From Pseudomonas putida (lineage in GTDB: Bacteria; Pseudomonadota; Gammaproteobacteria; Pseudomonadales; Pseudomonadaceae), in assembly GCF_003228315.1 (NCBI RefSeq), contig NZ_CP029693.1, positions 4,763,501 to 4,827,500 of the forward strand: a stretch of 64,000 bases of DNA, in the 5' to 3' direction. The position numbers and the translations under genes were made by a program. The notes below the pieces were generated by a model, which had not been told where the DNA came from, did not search any database, and saw only the letters and a list, made by a program, of their open reading frames with translations. Positions within the stretch are counted from its first letter, which is position 1; each line of letters begins with the position of its first letter. Positions 17,746 to 26,689 of this stretch are shown here, piece by piece.

Positions 17746-20046
17746 ATGCAAGCAGCCAAGCCGTTATTTGACTATCCCAAGTACTGGGCCGAATGTTTCG
17801 GGCCAGCGCCATTCCTGCCGATGAGCAGGGAGGAGATGGATCAGCTTGGCTGGGATTCCTGCGACATCATCATCGTCACCGGTGATGCCTACGTCGATCA
17901 CCCATCGTTCGGCATGGCGATCATTGGCCGACTGCTGGAAGCCCAGGGCTTCCGCGTCGGGATCATTGCCCAGCCGAATTGGCAGTCCAAAGACGACTTC
18001 ATGAAGCTCGGCGAGCCGAACCTGTTCTTCGGTGTCGCGGCCGGCAACATGGACTCGATGATCAACCGCTACACCGCCGACAAGAAAATCCGCTCCGATG
18101 ACGCTTACACCCCGGGTGGTATGGCGGGCAAACGTCCGGACCGCGCGAGCCTGGTTTACAGCCAGCGCTGCAAGGAAGCCTACAAGCACGTGCCGATCGT
18201 GCTCGGCGGCATCGAAGCCTCCCTGCGCCGCATCGCCCATTACGATTACTGGCAGGACCGGGTGCGCAACTCGATCCTGATCGACGCCAGCGCCGACATC
18301 CTGCTGTACGGCAACGCCGAGCGCGCGATCGTCGAAGTCGCCCAGCGTCTGTCCTACGGTCAGAAGATCGAAGACATCACCGATGTACGTGGTACCGCGT
18401 TCATCCGTCGTGACACGCCACAAGGCTGGTACGAAGTCGATTCCACGCGCATCGACCGTCCGGGCAAGATCGACAAGATCATCAACCCGTACGTCAACAC
18501 CCAGGACACCGCTGCTTGCGCCATCGAGCAGGAAAAGGGGCCGGTCGAAGATCCACAGGAAGCCAAGGTCGTGCAGATCCTGGCCAGCCCGAAGATGACC
18601 CGCGACAAGACCGTGATTCGTTTGCCATCCGTGGAAAAGGTCCGTAACGACGCCGTTCTCTATGCTCACGCCAACCGCGTGCTGCACCTGGAAACCAACC
18701 CGGGCAACGCCCGTGCGCTGGTGCAGAAGCACGGCGAGGTCGACGTCTGGTTCAACCCGCCGCCGATTCCGATGACCACCGAAGAAATGGACTACGTGTT
18801 CGGCATGCCTTATGCGCGCGTTCCGCACCCGGCGTATGGCAAGGAGAAAATCCCGGCCTACGACATGATCCGATTCTCGGTGAACATCATGCGTGGCTGT
18901 TTCGGTGGCTGCACTTTCTGCTCGATCACCGAGCACGAAGGCCGGATCATCCAGAACCGCTCCGAAGAGTCGATCATTCGCGAAATCGAAGAAATTCGCG
19001 ACAAGGTCCCGGGTTTTACCGGCGTCATTTCCGACCTCGGCGGGCCGACCGCGAACATGTACCGCATCGCCTGCAAGAGCCCGGAAATCGAATCCGCGTG
19101 CCGCAAGCCTTCGTGCGTGTTCCCTGGCATCTGCCCGAACCTGAACACCGACCACTCGTCGTTGATCCAGCTGTACCGCAGCGCCCGCGCCCTGCCGGGT
19201 GTGAAGAAGATCCTGATCGCTTCCGGCCTGCGCTACGACCTCGCGGTCGAGTCGCCGGAATACGTCAAAGAGCTGGTGACCCACCACGTCGGTGGTTACC
19301 TGAAGATCGCCCCGGAACACACCGAGGAAGGTCCGCTCAACCAGATGATGAAACCGGGCATCGGCACTTATGACCGGTTCAAGCGCATGTTCGAGAAATT
19401 CTCGAAAGAAGCGGGGAAAGAGCAGTACCTGATCCCGTACTTCATCGCGGCCCACCCTGGGACCACCGACGAAGACATGATGAACCTGGCGCTGTGGCTC
19501 AAGGGCAACGGTTTCCGTGCCGACCAGGTGCAGGCGTTCTACCCGTCGCCGATGGCCAGTGCCACCGCGATGTACCACTCGGGCAAGAACCCGCTGCGCA
19601 AGGTGACCTACAAGAGCGATGGGGTGACCATCGTCAAGAGCGAAGAGCAGCGTCGCCTGCACAAGGCGTTCTTGCGTTATCACGACCCGAAAGGCTGGCC
19701 GATGCTGCGTGAGGCGTTGATCCGCATGGGCCGTAGCGACCTGATCGGGCCGGGCAAGAACCAGTTGATCCCGACGCACCAGCCGTCCACCGACAGCTAC
19801 CAGAGCGCCCGTCGCAAGAACTCGACGCCGGCCGGCAGCCATAAAGTGGGCAAGGAAACAACGAAGATCCTGACCCAGCACACCGGCTTGCCACCGCGCG
19901 CCAGTGATGGCGGCAACCCGTGGGACAAGCGTGAACAGGCCAAGGCTGCAGCGTTCGCCCGCAACCAGCAGGCGGCCAAGGAGCGCAAGGAAGCGGCCAA
20001 GGGCAAGGGGCCGAAGGCCGGGCGCAAGCCGGTTGTTCCGCGCTAA
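17746..20046 (+). CDS. YgiQ-family radical SAM protein
   Basis: A 766-residue member of the UPF0313/YgiQ group, whose reaction is not established. The radical SAM cluster motif CFGGCTFC (C-x3-C-x2-C) lies at about residue 385, after the run FSVNIMRGCF. An N-terminal domain of about 360 residues opens with LFDYPKYWAECFGPAPFLP. The C-terminal tail of about 100 residues is Lys/Ala/Arg-rich and low complexity, so it is probably disordered. A strong terminator follows. Confidence 0.93.
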   Translation: MQAAKPLFDYPKYWAECFGPAPFLPMSREEMDQLGWDSCDIIIVTGDAYVDHPSFGMAIIGRLLEAQGFRVGIIAQPNWQSKDDFMKLGEPNLFFGVAAGNMDSMINRYTADKKIRSDDAYTPGGMAGKRPDRASLVYSQRCKEAYKHVPIVLGGIEASLRRIAHYDYWQDRVRNSILIDASADILLYGNAERAIVEVAQRLSYGQKIEDITDVRGTAFIRRDTPQGWYEVDSTRIDRPGKIDKIINPYVNTQDTAACAIEQEKGPVEDPQEAKVVQILASPKMTRDKTVIRLPSVEKVRNDAVLYAHANRVLHLETNPGNARALVQKHGEVDVWFNPPPIPMTTEEMDYVFGMPYARVPHPAYGKEKIPAYDMIRFSVNIMRGCFGGCTFCSITEHEGRIIQNRSEESIIREIEEIRDKVPGFTGVISDLGGPTANMYRIACKSPEIESACRKPSCVFPGICPNLNTDHSSLIQLYRSARALPGVKKILIASGLRYDLAVESPEYVKELVTHHVGGYLKIAPEHTEEGPLNQMMKPGIGTYDRFKRMFEKFSKEAGKEQYLIPYFIAAHPGTTDEDMMNLALWLKGNGFRADQVQAFYPSPMASATAMYHSGKNPLRKVTYKSDGVTIVKSEEQRRLHKAFLRYHDPKGWPMLREALIRMGRSDLIGPGKNQLIPTHQPSTDSYQSARRKNSTPAGSHKVGKETTKILTQHTGLPPRASDGGNPWDKREQAKAAAFARNQQAAKERKEAAKGKGPKAGRKPVVPR

Positions 20047-20064
20047 GCCTTTTGCAAGCCAAAA

Positions 20065-20092
20065 AAACGCCAACCCTCGGGTTGGCGTTTTG
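20065..20092 (+). terminator. Terminator after ygiQ
   Basis: AAACGCCAACC/GGTTGGCGTTTT hairpin preceded by A7 and followed by T, 19 bases after the stop. It is usable on both strands. Confidence 0.85.
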
Positions 20093-20116
20093 CATGGTGG
20101 CTGCGAAGGTCAAAAA

Positions 20117-20151
20117 GATCGCAGCCTGCGGCAGCTCCTACAAGAGCTGCG
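20117..20151. repeat. Single GATCGCAGCCTGCGGCAGCTC repeat
   Basis: GATCGCAGCCTGCGGCAGCT followed by CCTACAAGAGCTGC resembles another dispersed Pseudomonas repeat family, distinct from the REP pairs elsewhere here. Only one copy is present in the window. Confidence 0.6.
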
Positions 20152-20166
20152 CCAGGTGCAGAGCCC

Positions 20167-20754
20167 TCAGTCGGGCTTTTGCTCCGTCCACTTTGGCGCA
20201 ACGCTTGGCTGCCAATTTTCCAGGGCGTCGAGCAGCGCCTGCGGCGATTCGTTCACTTGCAGCATGTCGCGATGCGCGCCGCGAACGAAACCTTCGTCGA
20301 CGATGTGATCGAGAAAGCCGGTGAGTTTGTTGTAGAAGCCGTTCACTTCCAGCAGGCCCAGCGGTTTGCCGTGGTAGCCCAATTGGCCCCAGGTCCAGAC
20401 TTCGAACAACTCCTCCAGCGTGCCCAGGCCGCCGGGCAGGGCAATGAAGGCATCGCTGAGTTCAGCCATCCGGGCCTTGCGCGCGTGCATGCCGTCGACC
20501 ACTTCCAGGCGGGTCAGGCCGCTGTGGCCGATTTCCTTGTCCTTGAGACTTTGCGGAATGATGCCGATCACTTCACCGCCGGCTGCCAGCGCTGCATCCG
20601 CCACGATACCCATCAAGCCCACGGCACCGCCGCCGTAGACCAGGGTGAGCTTGCGTTCGGCCAATGCCTGGCCCAGGGCGACGGCTGCTTCTCGGTAAGC
20701 CGGGTTGGTGCCGGTGCTGGCACCACAAAATACACAGATGGATGCTAAAGACAT
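20167..20754 (-). CDS. LOG-family protein, putative nucleoside 5'-monophosphate phosphoribohydrolase
   Basis: The 195-residue Rossmann-like protein carries the LOG signature PGGLGTLEELFEVWTW and the companion GGAVGLMG segment. Plant and bacterial relatives release free bases (cytokinins) from nucleoside monophosphates. The physiological substrate in Pseudomonas is uncertain. The ATG at 20754 is preceded on the minus strand by GGAGTAAGG. The gene is monocistronic and convergent with ygiQ. Confidence 0.9.
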   Translation of the reverse strand: MSLASICVFCGASTGTNPAYREAAVALGQALAERKLTLVYGGGAVGLMGIVADAALAAGGEVIGIIPQSLKDKEIGHSGLTRLEVVDGMHARKARMAELSDAFIALPGGLGTLEELFEVWTWGQLGYHGKPLGLLEVNGFYNKLTGFLDHIVDEGFVRGAHRDMLQVNESPQALLDALENWQPSVAPKWTEQKPD

Positions 20755-20814
20755 GCCTTACTCCAGGGTCGATCAGGGCGACAGAGTAAAGGCATGCGTA
20801 CCGCGCTCCAAGGG

Positions 20815-20904
20815 CTAAACTTCTCGCTTGGGTGTTTCATAGGTACCGCTGGCGCCACAGGCGTAGGCGGCCAGCAAGCTGCACAACAGGCTATTAAGGG
20901 ACAT
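20815..20904 (-). CDS. Candidate 29-residue small protein
   Basis: A short open frame, MSLNSLLCSLLAAYACGASG followed by nine residues ending in V, has a GGAG about ten bases before its ATG. The first half is hydrophobic and Cys-containing, like a short membrane or export segment, but it is not a clean lipobox. The stretch lies between LOG and azurin with no other gene. I do not recognise it, and it could be chance. Confidence 0.4.
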   Translation of the reverse strand: MSLNSLLCSLLAAYACGASGTYETPKREV

Positions 20905-20998
20905 GTCAAAGGCTCCGATCAGTGATGATGGCCTGATCATAGGCCCGGGCCAGACGCTTGGCTGGTAGATTGTCTCGATGGGTCTCATAGCCCAAAAG

Positions 20999-21008
20999 TT
21001 GTATACAA
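20999..21008 (+). promoter_or_regulatory. TTGTATACAA palindrome upstream of azurin
   Basis: A perfect 10-base palindrome of the kind bound by some GntR-family regulators. It is 91 bases before the azurin ATG. Binding is not demonstrated. Confidence 0.35.
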
Positions 21009-21011
21009 TTT

Positions 21012-21025
21012 TTGATTCAGGTCAT
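21012..21025 (+). promoter_or_regulatory. Possible ANR (FNR-type) box upstream of azurin
   Basis: TTGATTCAGGTCAT fits the TTGAT-N4-ATCAA consensus in its left half fully and in three of five right-half bases. Azurin genes in pseudomonads are known ANR targets, which makes the match plausible. Confidence 0.4.
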
Positions 21026-21098
21026 ATGAACTTGCGAAGTTTTCAGGCAGTCTTCTGTCCATTCGCATTTTTCACTAACCCTGCCTTGGAGATTCACC

Positions 21099-21545
21099 AT
21101 GTTTGCCAAACTTGTTGCGGTATCCCTGTTGACGCTGGCCAGCAGCCAATTGATGGCTGCAGAGTGCAAAACCACTGTCGACTCTACGGACCAGATGTCC
21201 TTCAACACCAAGGCCATCGAAATCGACAAGAGCTGCAAAACCTTCACCGTCGAACTGACCCACTCCGGCAGCCTGCCGAAGAATGTCATGGGCCATAACC
21301 TGGTGATCAGCAAAGAAGCTGACATGCAGCCAATCGCCACCGACGGCCTGAGCGCCGGCATCGACAAGAACTACCTGAAGGAAGGCGATGCGCGCATCAT
21401 CGCTCACACCAAGATCATCGGCGCCAAGGAAACCGACTCGGTGACCTTCGACGTGTCCAAGCTCGATGCCAACGAAAAATACGGTTTCTTCTGCTCGTTC
21501 CCGGGCCACATCTCGATGATGAAAGGCACCGTCACTTTGAAGTGA
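21099..21545 (+). CDS. azu: Azurin, blue copper electron-transfer protein
   Basis: Periplasmic type 1 copper protein that shuttles electrons in anaerobic and stress respiration. The 148-residue precursor has a 20-residue signal peptide ending SSQLMA before AECKTTVDS. The mature 128 residues match the usual length. Copper ligands are all present: His66, Cys132, His137 and Met141 in the precursor (46, 112, 117 and 121 mature), in MGHNL and FFCSFPGHISMM. The disulfide Cys pair is also present (C23 and C46 of the precursor). A strong terminator follows. Confidence 0.98.
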   Translation: MFAKLVAVSLLTLASSQLMAAECKTTVDSTDQMSFNTKAIEIDKSCKTFTVELTHSGSLPKNVMGHNLVISKEADMQPIATDGLSAGIDKNYLKEGDARIIAHTKIIGAKETDSVTFDVSKLDANEKYGFFCSFPGHISMMKGTVTLK

Positions 21546-21560
21546 TCGAATTGCGTTCAT

Positions 21561-21589
21561 AAAAAAGCGCCCTCAAGGGCGCTTTTTTT
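21561..21589 (+). terminator. Terminator after azurin
   Basis: AAAAAAGCGCCC TCAA GGGCGCTTTTTTT, 16 bases after the stop. Confidence 0.9.
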
Positions 21590-21619
21590 GTGCACGACAT
21601 TTGACCGAGTCATCGTTCA

Positions 21620-21683
21620 TCGCGAGCAGGCTCGCTCCCACAGGTACAGCGTTGTCCATGTGGGAGCGAGCCTGCTCGCGAAA
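21620..21683. repeat. REP pair (REPIN), short spacer
   Basis: Inverted TCGCGAGCAGGCTCGCTCCC and complement around a spacer of about 20 bases, between the convergent azu and nadE. Confidence 0.9.
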
Positions 21684-21690
21684 GCGTCAG

Positions 21691-22518
21691 TCAAGGCGCG
21701 AACGGCATCACTCGCTTGTGACGGGTCTTGTTGTACGTGTCGCAAATGATCTTGAACGCTTCCTCGCGCACCGGGTTGCCATGCAGGAAGGCGTCGATCT
21801 CGGCGTAGGTCACGCCGTGGGAGGCTTCGTCCGGTTTGCCCGGCGACAGGTCTTCGAGGTCGGCGGTCGGGACCTTTTCCACCAATGATTCCGGCGCACC
21901 GAAGCTGCGCGCAATCGCCCGCACCTGGTTTTTCACCAGGCCGCTGAGCGGAGCCAGATCACAGGCACCATCACCGAACTTGGTGAAGAAGCCCATCACC
22001 GCTTCCGCCGCGTGGTCGGTGCCGATCACCAGGCCCTGAGTGGCGCCGGCGATGGTGTACTGGGCGACCATGCGCATGCGCGCCTTGGTGTTGCCGAGGA
22101 CGAAATCCACGGAAACGGCGTGCTTGCCCTCGAATGCCGCGACTTCATTGGCCAGGGCCTTGACCGACGGGCCGATGTTCACGGTATGACGTTCATCCGG
22201 TTTGATGAAGTCCACCGAGGCCTGGGCATCGTGTTCATCGAACTGGGTCTCGTAAGGCAAGCGCACGGCGATGAACTTGTAGTTGCCATCCCCGGTGCGC
22301 TGGCGCAGCTCACGCATCGCGCGCTGGGCCAAAAGGCCTGCGGTCAGGGAGTCGACGCCGCCGCTGATACCCAGCACCAGGGTCTTGAGCCCGGAATTGA
22401 CCAGGCAGTCCTGAATGAAGGTAATGCGCCGGGCGACTTCCGCTTCCAGGGCGGCCTCGTCGGCGAACGGCGGTTGAACCTTGAGCTGCTCAGCAATCTC
22501 ACGCTGTACGGCTTGCAT
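21691..22518 (-). CDS. nadE: NAD+ synthetase (ammonia-dependent)
   Basis: Amidates deamido-NAD with ammonia and ATP, the last step of NAD synthesis. The 275-residue length is that of the ammonia-dependent short form, with no glutaminase domain. The PP-loop SGGVDS appears in LVLGISGGVDSLTAGLL near residue 50, and the GTDHAAEAVMGFFTKFGDG segment is conserved. The start MQAVQREIAEQLKVQ at 22518 is chosen over the longer open frame, whose extra N-terminus overlaps pncB. It lies four bases after pncB, so the NAD salvage pair is one operon. Confidence 0.96.
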   Translation of the reverse strand: MQAVQREIAEQLKVQPPFADEAALEAEVARRITFIQDCLVNSGLKTLVLGISGGVDSLTAGLLAQRAMRELRQRTGDGNYKFIAVRLPYETQFDEHDAQASVDFIKPDERHTVNIGPSVKALANEVAAFEGKHAVSVDFVLGNTKARMRMVAQYTIAGATQGLVIGTDHAAEAVMGFFTKFGDGACDLAPLSGLVKNQVRAIARSFGAPESLVEKVPTADLEDLSPGKPDEASHGVTYAEIDAFLHGNPVREEAFKIICDTYNKTRHKRVMPFAP

Positions 22519-22522
22519 GAAT

Positions 22523-23758
22523 TCACTCCTTGCTAGATGGACCGGATGTGCCGGAAAGAGGGGCAGGTACTTCGAAAACGTGTCGCAAATAGGCGACGAA
22601 ATTCGGGTCTTTGCAGTGGGTCTTGCCGGGCTCGTCGGAGATCTTCGCCACGGGCGCACCGTTGCAGGCGGTCATTTTAAGCACGATGCTCATCGGTTCG
22701 ACACCCGGAATATCGCACGTCAGGTTGGTGCCGATGCCGAAGCTGACATTGATCCGACCGCGCAGTGCACGGAATATTTCCAGAGCCTTTGGCAGCGTCA
22801 GGCTGTCGGAGAAGGTCAGCGTCTTGCTCATCGGGTCAATGCCGAGCTTGTGATAGTGCGCGATGGCTTTTTCCGCCCAGACCACCGGATCGCCGGAGTC
22901 GTGGCGCAAACCGTCGAAGAGCTTGGCGAAAAACAGGTCGAAATCGCCGAGGAAGGCATCCATGGTGATGCAATCGGTCAGGGCAATCCCCAGCAGGCCA
23001 CGGTACTCGCGAACCCAGCAATCGAGGGCGGCGATCTGGCTGTCGATCAGCCGTGGACCGAGCTGTTGATGGGCCATGATCCATTCGTGGGCCATGGTGC
23101 CCAGCGGCTTCATGTCCAGTTCCCGGGACAAATGCACGTTACTGGTGCCGACGAAACGCCCCGGGAAATCGTGTTTGAGCACATTGACCACCTCTTCCTG
23201 TACGCGGTACGAGAAGCGACGGCGGGTGCCGAAATCGGCTACCTGCAACTCTGACAGCTCATCGGCCGAGGCATTGGCGGTCAGCCAGTCGAACTTGCGG
23301 TAGAGCTGCTCGCGGGTCTGTTCCAGTACGACTTCCCGGTAGCGATAGCGGTTACGCACTTCACTGACGATGGCCAGCATCGGGACTTCAAACAGGATCA
23401 CATGCAGCCACGGGCCGCGCAGGCGGATGACCAGCTCACCATTTTCAATACCGGAGTGAACGTAGCGCAGGTTGAAGCGAAACAGTCCGAGAAAACGCAG
23501 GAAGTCCGGTTTCAGGAAGCTGATGCGCTCCAGAAAACTCAACTGGTCGGCGCTCAGGCTCAACTCGGCCAAGCGCTCGAACTGAAAGCGGATCTCGGCC
23601 AGATAGGGGCGCAGATCCTCACTGTTACGGCAACGAAACTCCCATTCGACTTCCACGTTGGGGTAGTTGTGCAGCACCGCCTGCATCATCGTCAGTTTGT
23701 AGAAGTCGGTGTCGAGCAGGTTCTGCACGATGCGATCGGCAAATACACTCTCGCTCAT
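22523..23758 (-). CDS. pncB: Nicotinate phosphoribosyltransferase
   Basis: Joins nicotinate and PRPP to form nicotinate mononucleotide in NAD salvage. The 411-residue product starts MSESVFADRIVQNLLDTDFY and contains the family segments FGTRRRFS, the His-bearing TSNVHLSRELDMKPLGTMAHE and DSGDPVVW. The C-terminus is low-complexity (PLSGTSGPSSKE). It precedes nadE in an apparent pncB-nadE operon. An upstream in-frame extension is ignored because the conserved start fits. Confidence 0.96.
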   Translation of the reverse strand: MSESVFADRIVQNLLDTDFYKLTMMQAVLHNYPNVEVEWEFRCRNSEDLRPYLAEIRFQFERLAELSLSADQLSFLERISFLKPDFLRFLGLFRFNLRYVHSGIENGELVIRLRGPWLHVILFEVPMLAIVSEVRNRYRYREVVLEQTREQLYRKFDWLTANASADELSELQVADFGTRRRFSYRVQEEVVNVLKHDFPGRFVGTSNVHLSRELDMKPLGTMAHEWIMAHQQLGPRLIDSQIAALDCWVREYRGLLGIALTDCITMDAFLGDFDLFFAKLFDGLRHDSGDPVVWAEKAIAHYHKLGIDPMSKTLTFSDSLTLPKALEIFRALRGRINVSFGIGTNLTCDIPGVEPMSIVLKMTACNGAPVAKISDEPGKTHCKDPNFVAYLRHVFEVPAPLSGTSGPSSKE

Positions 23759-23856
23759 AAAGAGGTCTCCAGCGTTGCAGCGGTATTGATCAATGGCGCT
23801 AGTGGCGCATATCAAAGGTGGGGATTGCCAGCGATTTTTTGGTCGCACCCATTCCT

Positions 23857-23947
23857 CTGTGGGAGCGAGCCTGCTCGCGAATGCGGTTTGTCAGTCACAT
23901 TGATGCTGGATGTGCCGACGCTTTCGCGAGCAGGCTCGCTCCCACAG
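23857..23947. repeat. REP pair (REPIN), long-spacer class
   Basis: Inverted GGGAGCGAGCCTGCTCGCGA copies around a spacer with ACATTGATGCTGGATGTGCCGACG-like content, between pncB and the LysR gene. Confidence 0.9.
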
Positions 23948-23956
23948 GTGCAGGGC

Positions 23957-24868
23957 TCAGTCGTGCACTGCATCCGGGCTATCAATCTGCTCCAGCATCC
24001 ACTTCACAAAATCCCGCACCTTGGGCACTTCCGCCGAATGCTCCGGATACGCCAGGTAATAGGCATCGGTGCTGGGCATGGCATGCTTCCAGGGAATGAC
24101 CAGCTTGCCCTCGGCCAGTTCCTCTTCCACCAGGAACCGCGGCAGCAATGCCACGCCGCAGCCGACCTGCGCGGCGCGGATGCACATATAGAAGGTTTCG
24201 AAGCGCGGGCCGTGGTAGCTGTGTTCGGTGTGGTAGCCCTGGCTGTCGAACCAGTCATGCCAGGCCTGGGGGCGGGAGGCGTTTTGCAGCAGGACCAGAT
24301 CGGTGAGCTGGGTCGGGTCGGTGAAGGGCTCGGCTGGCAGGCTGCCGGGGGCGCAGACGGGCACCAGCTCCTCGCTGAACAGCTTCAGGCACTCGGTGCC
24401 GGGCCGTGAGCCCTGGCCGAAGTAGAACGCCAGGTCGCTGCGACCTTGCAGCAAATCATCGGCTTCCTGCTCGCTGCACAGGTCCAGGTGAATGGACGGA
24501 TGACGCAGGCGCCAGCCCTTGAGCCGTGGCACCAGCCAGCGTGCGCCGAAAGTCGGAGGCGTGGAGACGCGCAGGACTTCCGTTTCGCCGCCGTAGGAAC
24601 GCAGGTAATGGGTGGACATCTCGACCTGTGTGAGGATTTTTCGTACTTCAACCAGGTACAAATCCCCCGCCGGCGTCATTTGCAGGCGACGGCGCACCCG
24701 GCGGAACAACAAATGCTGCAGCAGTTCTTCCAGCTGCGCGACCTGCTTGCTGACGGCGCTCTGGGTCAGGTTCAGCTCTTCGGCGGCCCGGGTGAAGCTC
24801 AGATGCCGGGTCACGGCTTCGAAACACTGCAGGGCAGCGATCGATGGCAAATAGCGTTTGTTCAGCAT
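23957..24868 (-). CDS. amaR: LysR-family regulator of the pipecolate genes (AmaR-like)
   Basis: The 303-residue protein has an N-terminal winged helix-turn-helix (FEAVTRHLSFTRAAEELNLT, then QSAVSKQVAQLEELL) and a C-terminal type 2 periplasmic-binding-like effector domain. It is divergent from amaB with a 175-base shared control region. The order LysR, amaB, amaA matches the lysine catabolic cluster I recall from P. putida KT2440. The effector is probably a lysine catabolite, by context only. Confidence 0.85.
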   Translation of the reverse strand: MLNKRYLPSIAALQCFEAVTRHLSFTRAAEELNLTQSAVSKQVAQLEELLQHLLFRRVRRRLQMTPAGDLYLVEVRKILTQVEMSTHYLRSYGGETEVLRVSTPPTFGARWLVPRLKGWRLRHPSIHLDLCSEQEADDLLQGRSDLAFYFGQGSRPGTECLKLFSEELVPVCAPGSLPAEPFTDPTQLTDLVLLQNASRPQAWHDWFDSQGYHTEHSYHGPRFETFYMCIRAAQVGCGVALLPRFLVEEELAEGKLVIPWKHAMPSTDAYYLAYPEHSAEVPKVRDFVKWMLEQIDSPDAVHD

Positions 24869-25043
24869 GGGCGGTCCTTTGTTCTTGTCTCTTTATTGCC
24901 TGCGATGCACAGCATGAATAAACGGAATGATATCTCTCTTAAAGGTCGTTTGTTGAGTAACCTCCGGGGAGCTAAAACTACAGGCCTGATCAGCCGTGAT
25001 CGCGCGGCTGCACACGTACCGTTTTTTGCTTGAGGAGTAACCC

Positions 25044-26534
25044 ATGGTTGCCGCATTGCTTGATCGTCTTGGTGTGAACCCGGCCCTGTACCAGAACGGC
25101 AAAGTGCCGGTGCATTCGCCCATCGACGGCAGTCGCATCGCCGCCGTGAACTGGGAAGGCGCCGCCGAAGTCGAGCAGCACATCAGTCGCGCAGATCATG
25201 CGTTCGAACTGTGGCGCAAGGTGCCGGCACCACGCCGTGGCGAACTGGTTCGCCAGTTCGGTGAAGTCTTGCGCGAATTCAAGGCCGATCTCGGCGAACT
25301 GGTGTCCTGGGAAGCCGGCAAGATCACTCAGGAAGGCCTGGGTGAAGTTCAGGAAATGATCGACATCTGCGACTTCGCCGTCGGTCTGTCCCGCCAGCTG
25401 TACGGTTTGACCATCGCTTCCGAGCGCCCTGGCCACCACATGCGTGAAACCTGGCACCCGCTGGGCGTTGTCGGTGTGATCAGCGCGTTCAACTTCCCGG
25501 TGGCCGTCTGGGCCTGGAACACCACGCTCGCGCTGGTCTGCGGCAACCCGGTGGTCTGGAAACCTTCGGAAAAGACCCCGCTGACCGCACTGGCCTGCCA
25601 GGCGCTGTTCGATCGCGTGCTGAAGAACTTCAGCGACGCGCCACCGTACCTGAGCCAAGTCATCATTGGCGGTCGCGATGCCGGTGAAGCTCTGGTCGAT
25701 GATCCGCGCGTCGCCTTGGTCAGCGCCACCGGCAGCACCCGCATGGGCCGCGAAGTGGCGCCGAAAATCGCTGCACGCTTCGCCCGCAGCATCCTCGAAC
25801 TGGGCGGCAACAATGCGATGATCCTCGGCCCAAGCGCCGACCTGGACATGGCCGTTCGCGCGATCCTGTTCAGCGCCGTCGGCACCGCCGGTCAGCGTTG
25901 CACCACCTTGCGTCGCCTGATCGCCCATGAATCGGTGAAGGAAGAAATCGTTACCCGCCTCAAGGCCGCCTATTCCAAGGTGCGTATCGGCCATCCGCTG
26001 GAAGGCAACCTGATCGGCCCGCTGATCGACAAGCAAAGCTTCGACAACATGCAGGACGCGCTGGAGCGTGCCCTGAGCGAAGGCGGCCGGGTATTCGGCG
26101 GCCAGCGTCAGCTTGAAGACCAATTCCCCAATGCCTACTACGTGGCGCCGGCCATTGTCGAAATGCCGGAGCAGAGCGATGTGGTCTGCCACGAAACCTT
26201 CGCGCCGATCCTGTACGTGGTCGGTTACACCGATTTCAACGAAGCCCTGCGTTTGAACAACGCCGTGCCACAAGGCCTGTCGTCCTGCATCTTCACCACC
26301 GACGTGCGTGAAGCCGAGCAGTTCATGTCGGCAGTGGGCAGTGACTGCGGTATCGCCAACGTCAACATCGGACCGAGCGGTGCGGAAATCGGTGGCGCGT
26401 TCGGTGGTGAGAAGGAAACCGGTGGTGGTCGCGAGTCCGGCTCCGATGCATGGCGCGCGTACATGCGTCGTCAGACCAATACCGTGAACTACTCGCTGGA
26501 GTTGCCGTTGGCGCAGGGCATCACCTTCGACTGA
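25044..26534 (+). CDS. amaB: L-piperidine-6-carboxylate / aminoadipate semialdehyde dehydrogenase
   Basis: NAD(P)-dependent ALDH of the antiquitin (ALDH7) group that oxidises piperidine-6-carboxylate, or its open aldehyde, to 2-aminoadipate in D-lysine catabolism. The 496 residues include the catalytic pair Glu252 (ILELGGNNAM) and Cys286 (GTAGQRCTTLRR). The cofactor region SATGSTRMGREVAPKI precedes them. The ATG at 25044 follows GAGGAG. With amaA downstream and a LysR gene upstream it forms a complete pipecolate pathway module. Substrate is inferred from family and context. Confidence 0.9.
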   Translation: MVAALLDRLGVNPALYQNGKVPVHSPIDGSRIAAVNWEGAAEVEQHISRADHAFELWRKVPAPRRGELVRQFGEVLREFKADLGELVSWEAGKITQEGLGEVQEMIDICDFAVGLSRQLYGLTIASERPGHHMRETWHPLGVVGVISAFNFPVAVWAWNTTLALVCGNPVVWKPSEKTPLTALACQALFDRVLKNFSDAPPYLSQVIIGGRDAGEALVDDPRVALVSATGSTRMGREVAPKIAARFARSILELGGNNAMILGPSADLDMAVRAILFSAVGTAGQRCTTLRRLIAHESVKEEIVTRLKAAYSKVRIGHPLEGNLIGPLIDKQSFDNMQDALERALSEGGRVFGGQRQLEDQFPNAYYVAPAIVEMPEQSDVVCHETFAPILYVVGYTDFNEALRLNNAVPQGLSSCIFTTDVREAEQFMSAVGSDCGIANVNIGPSGAEIGGAFGGEKETGGGRESGSDAWRAYMRRQTNTVNYSLELPLAQGITFD

Positions 26535-26556
26535 TTTTTCAGCCAGACAGTGATCC

Positions 26557-26647
26557 CTGTGGGAGCGAGCCTGCCCGTGATAGCAATTTTTCAGCCGACA
26601 TCAATGTTGGCTGATACACCGCTTTCGCGAGCAGGCTCGCTCCCACA
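26557..26647. repeat. REP pair (REPIN) inside the ama cluster
   Basis: Inverted copies, the left one degenerate (GCCTGCCCGTGATAG instead of GCCTGCTCGCGA), around a spacer containing GACATCAATGTTGGCTGATAC. It lies in the 155-base gap between amaB and amaA, so it may modulate amaA expression. Confidence 0.85.
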
Positions 26648-26689
26648 ATAATTTGCATGGGTTGGTTAGGTTTCTGTTGGAGTCTGGCA

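Noticed and set aside
17764..20073. 769-codon open frame opposite ygiQ
   Set aside because: Antisense shadow of the radical SAM gene with no family features.
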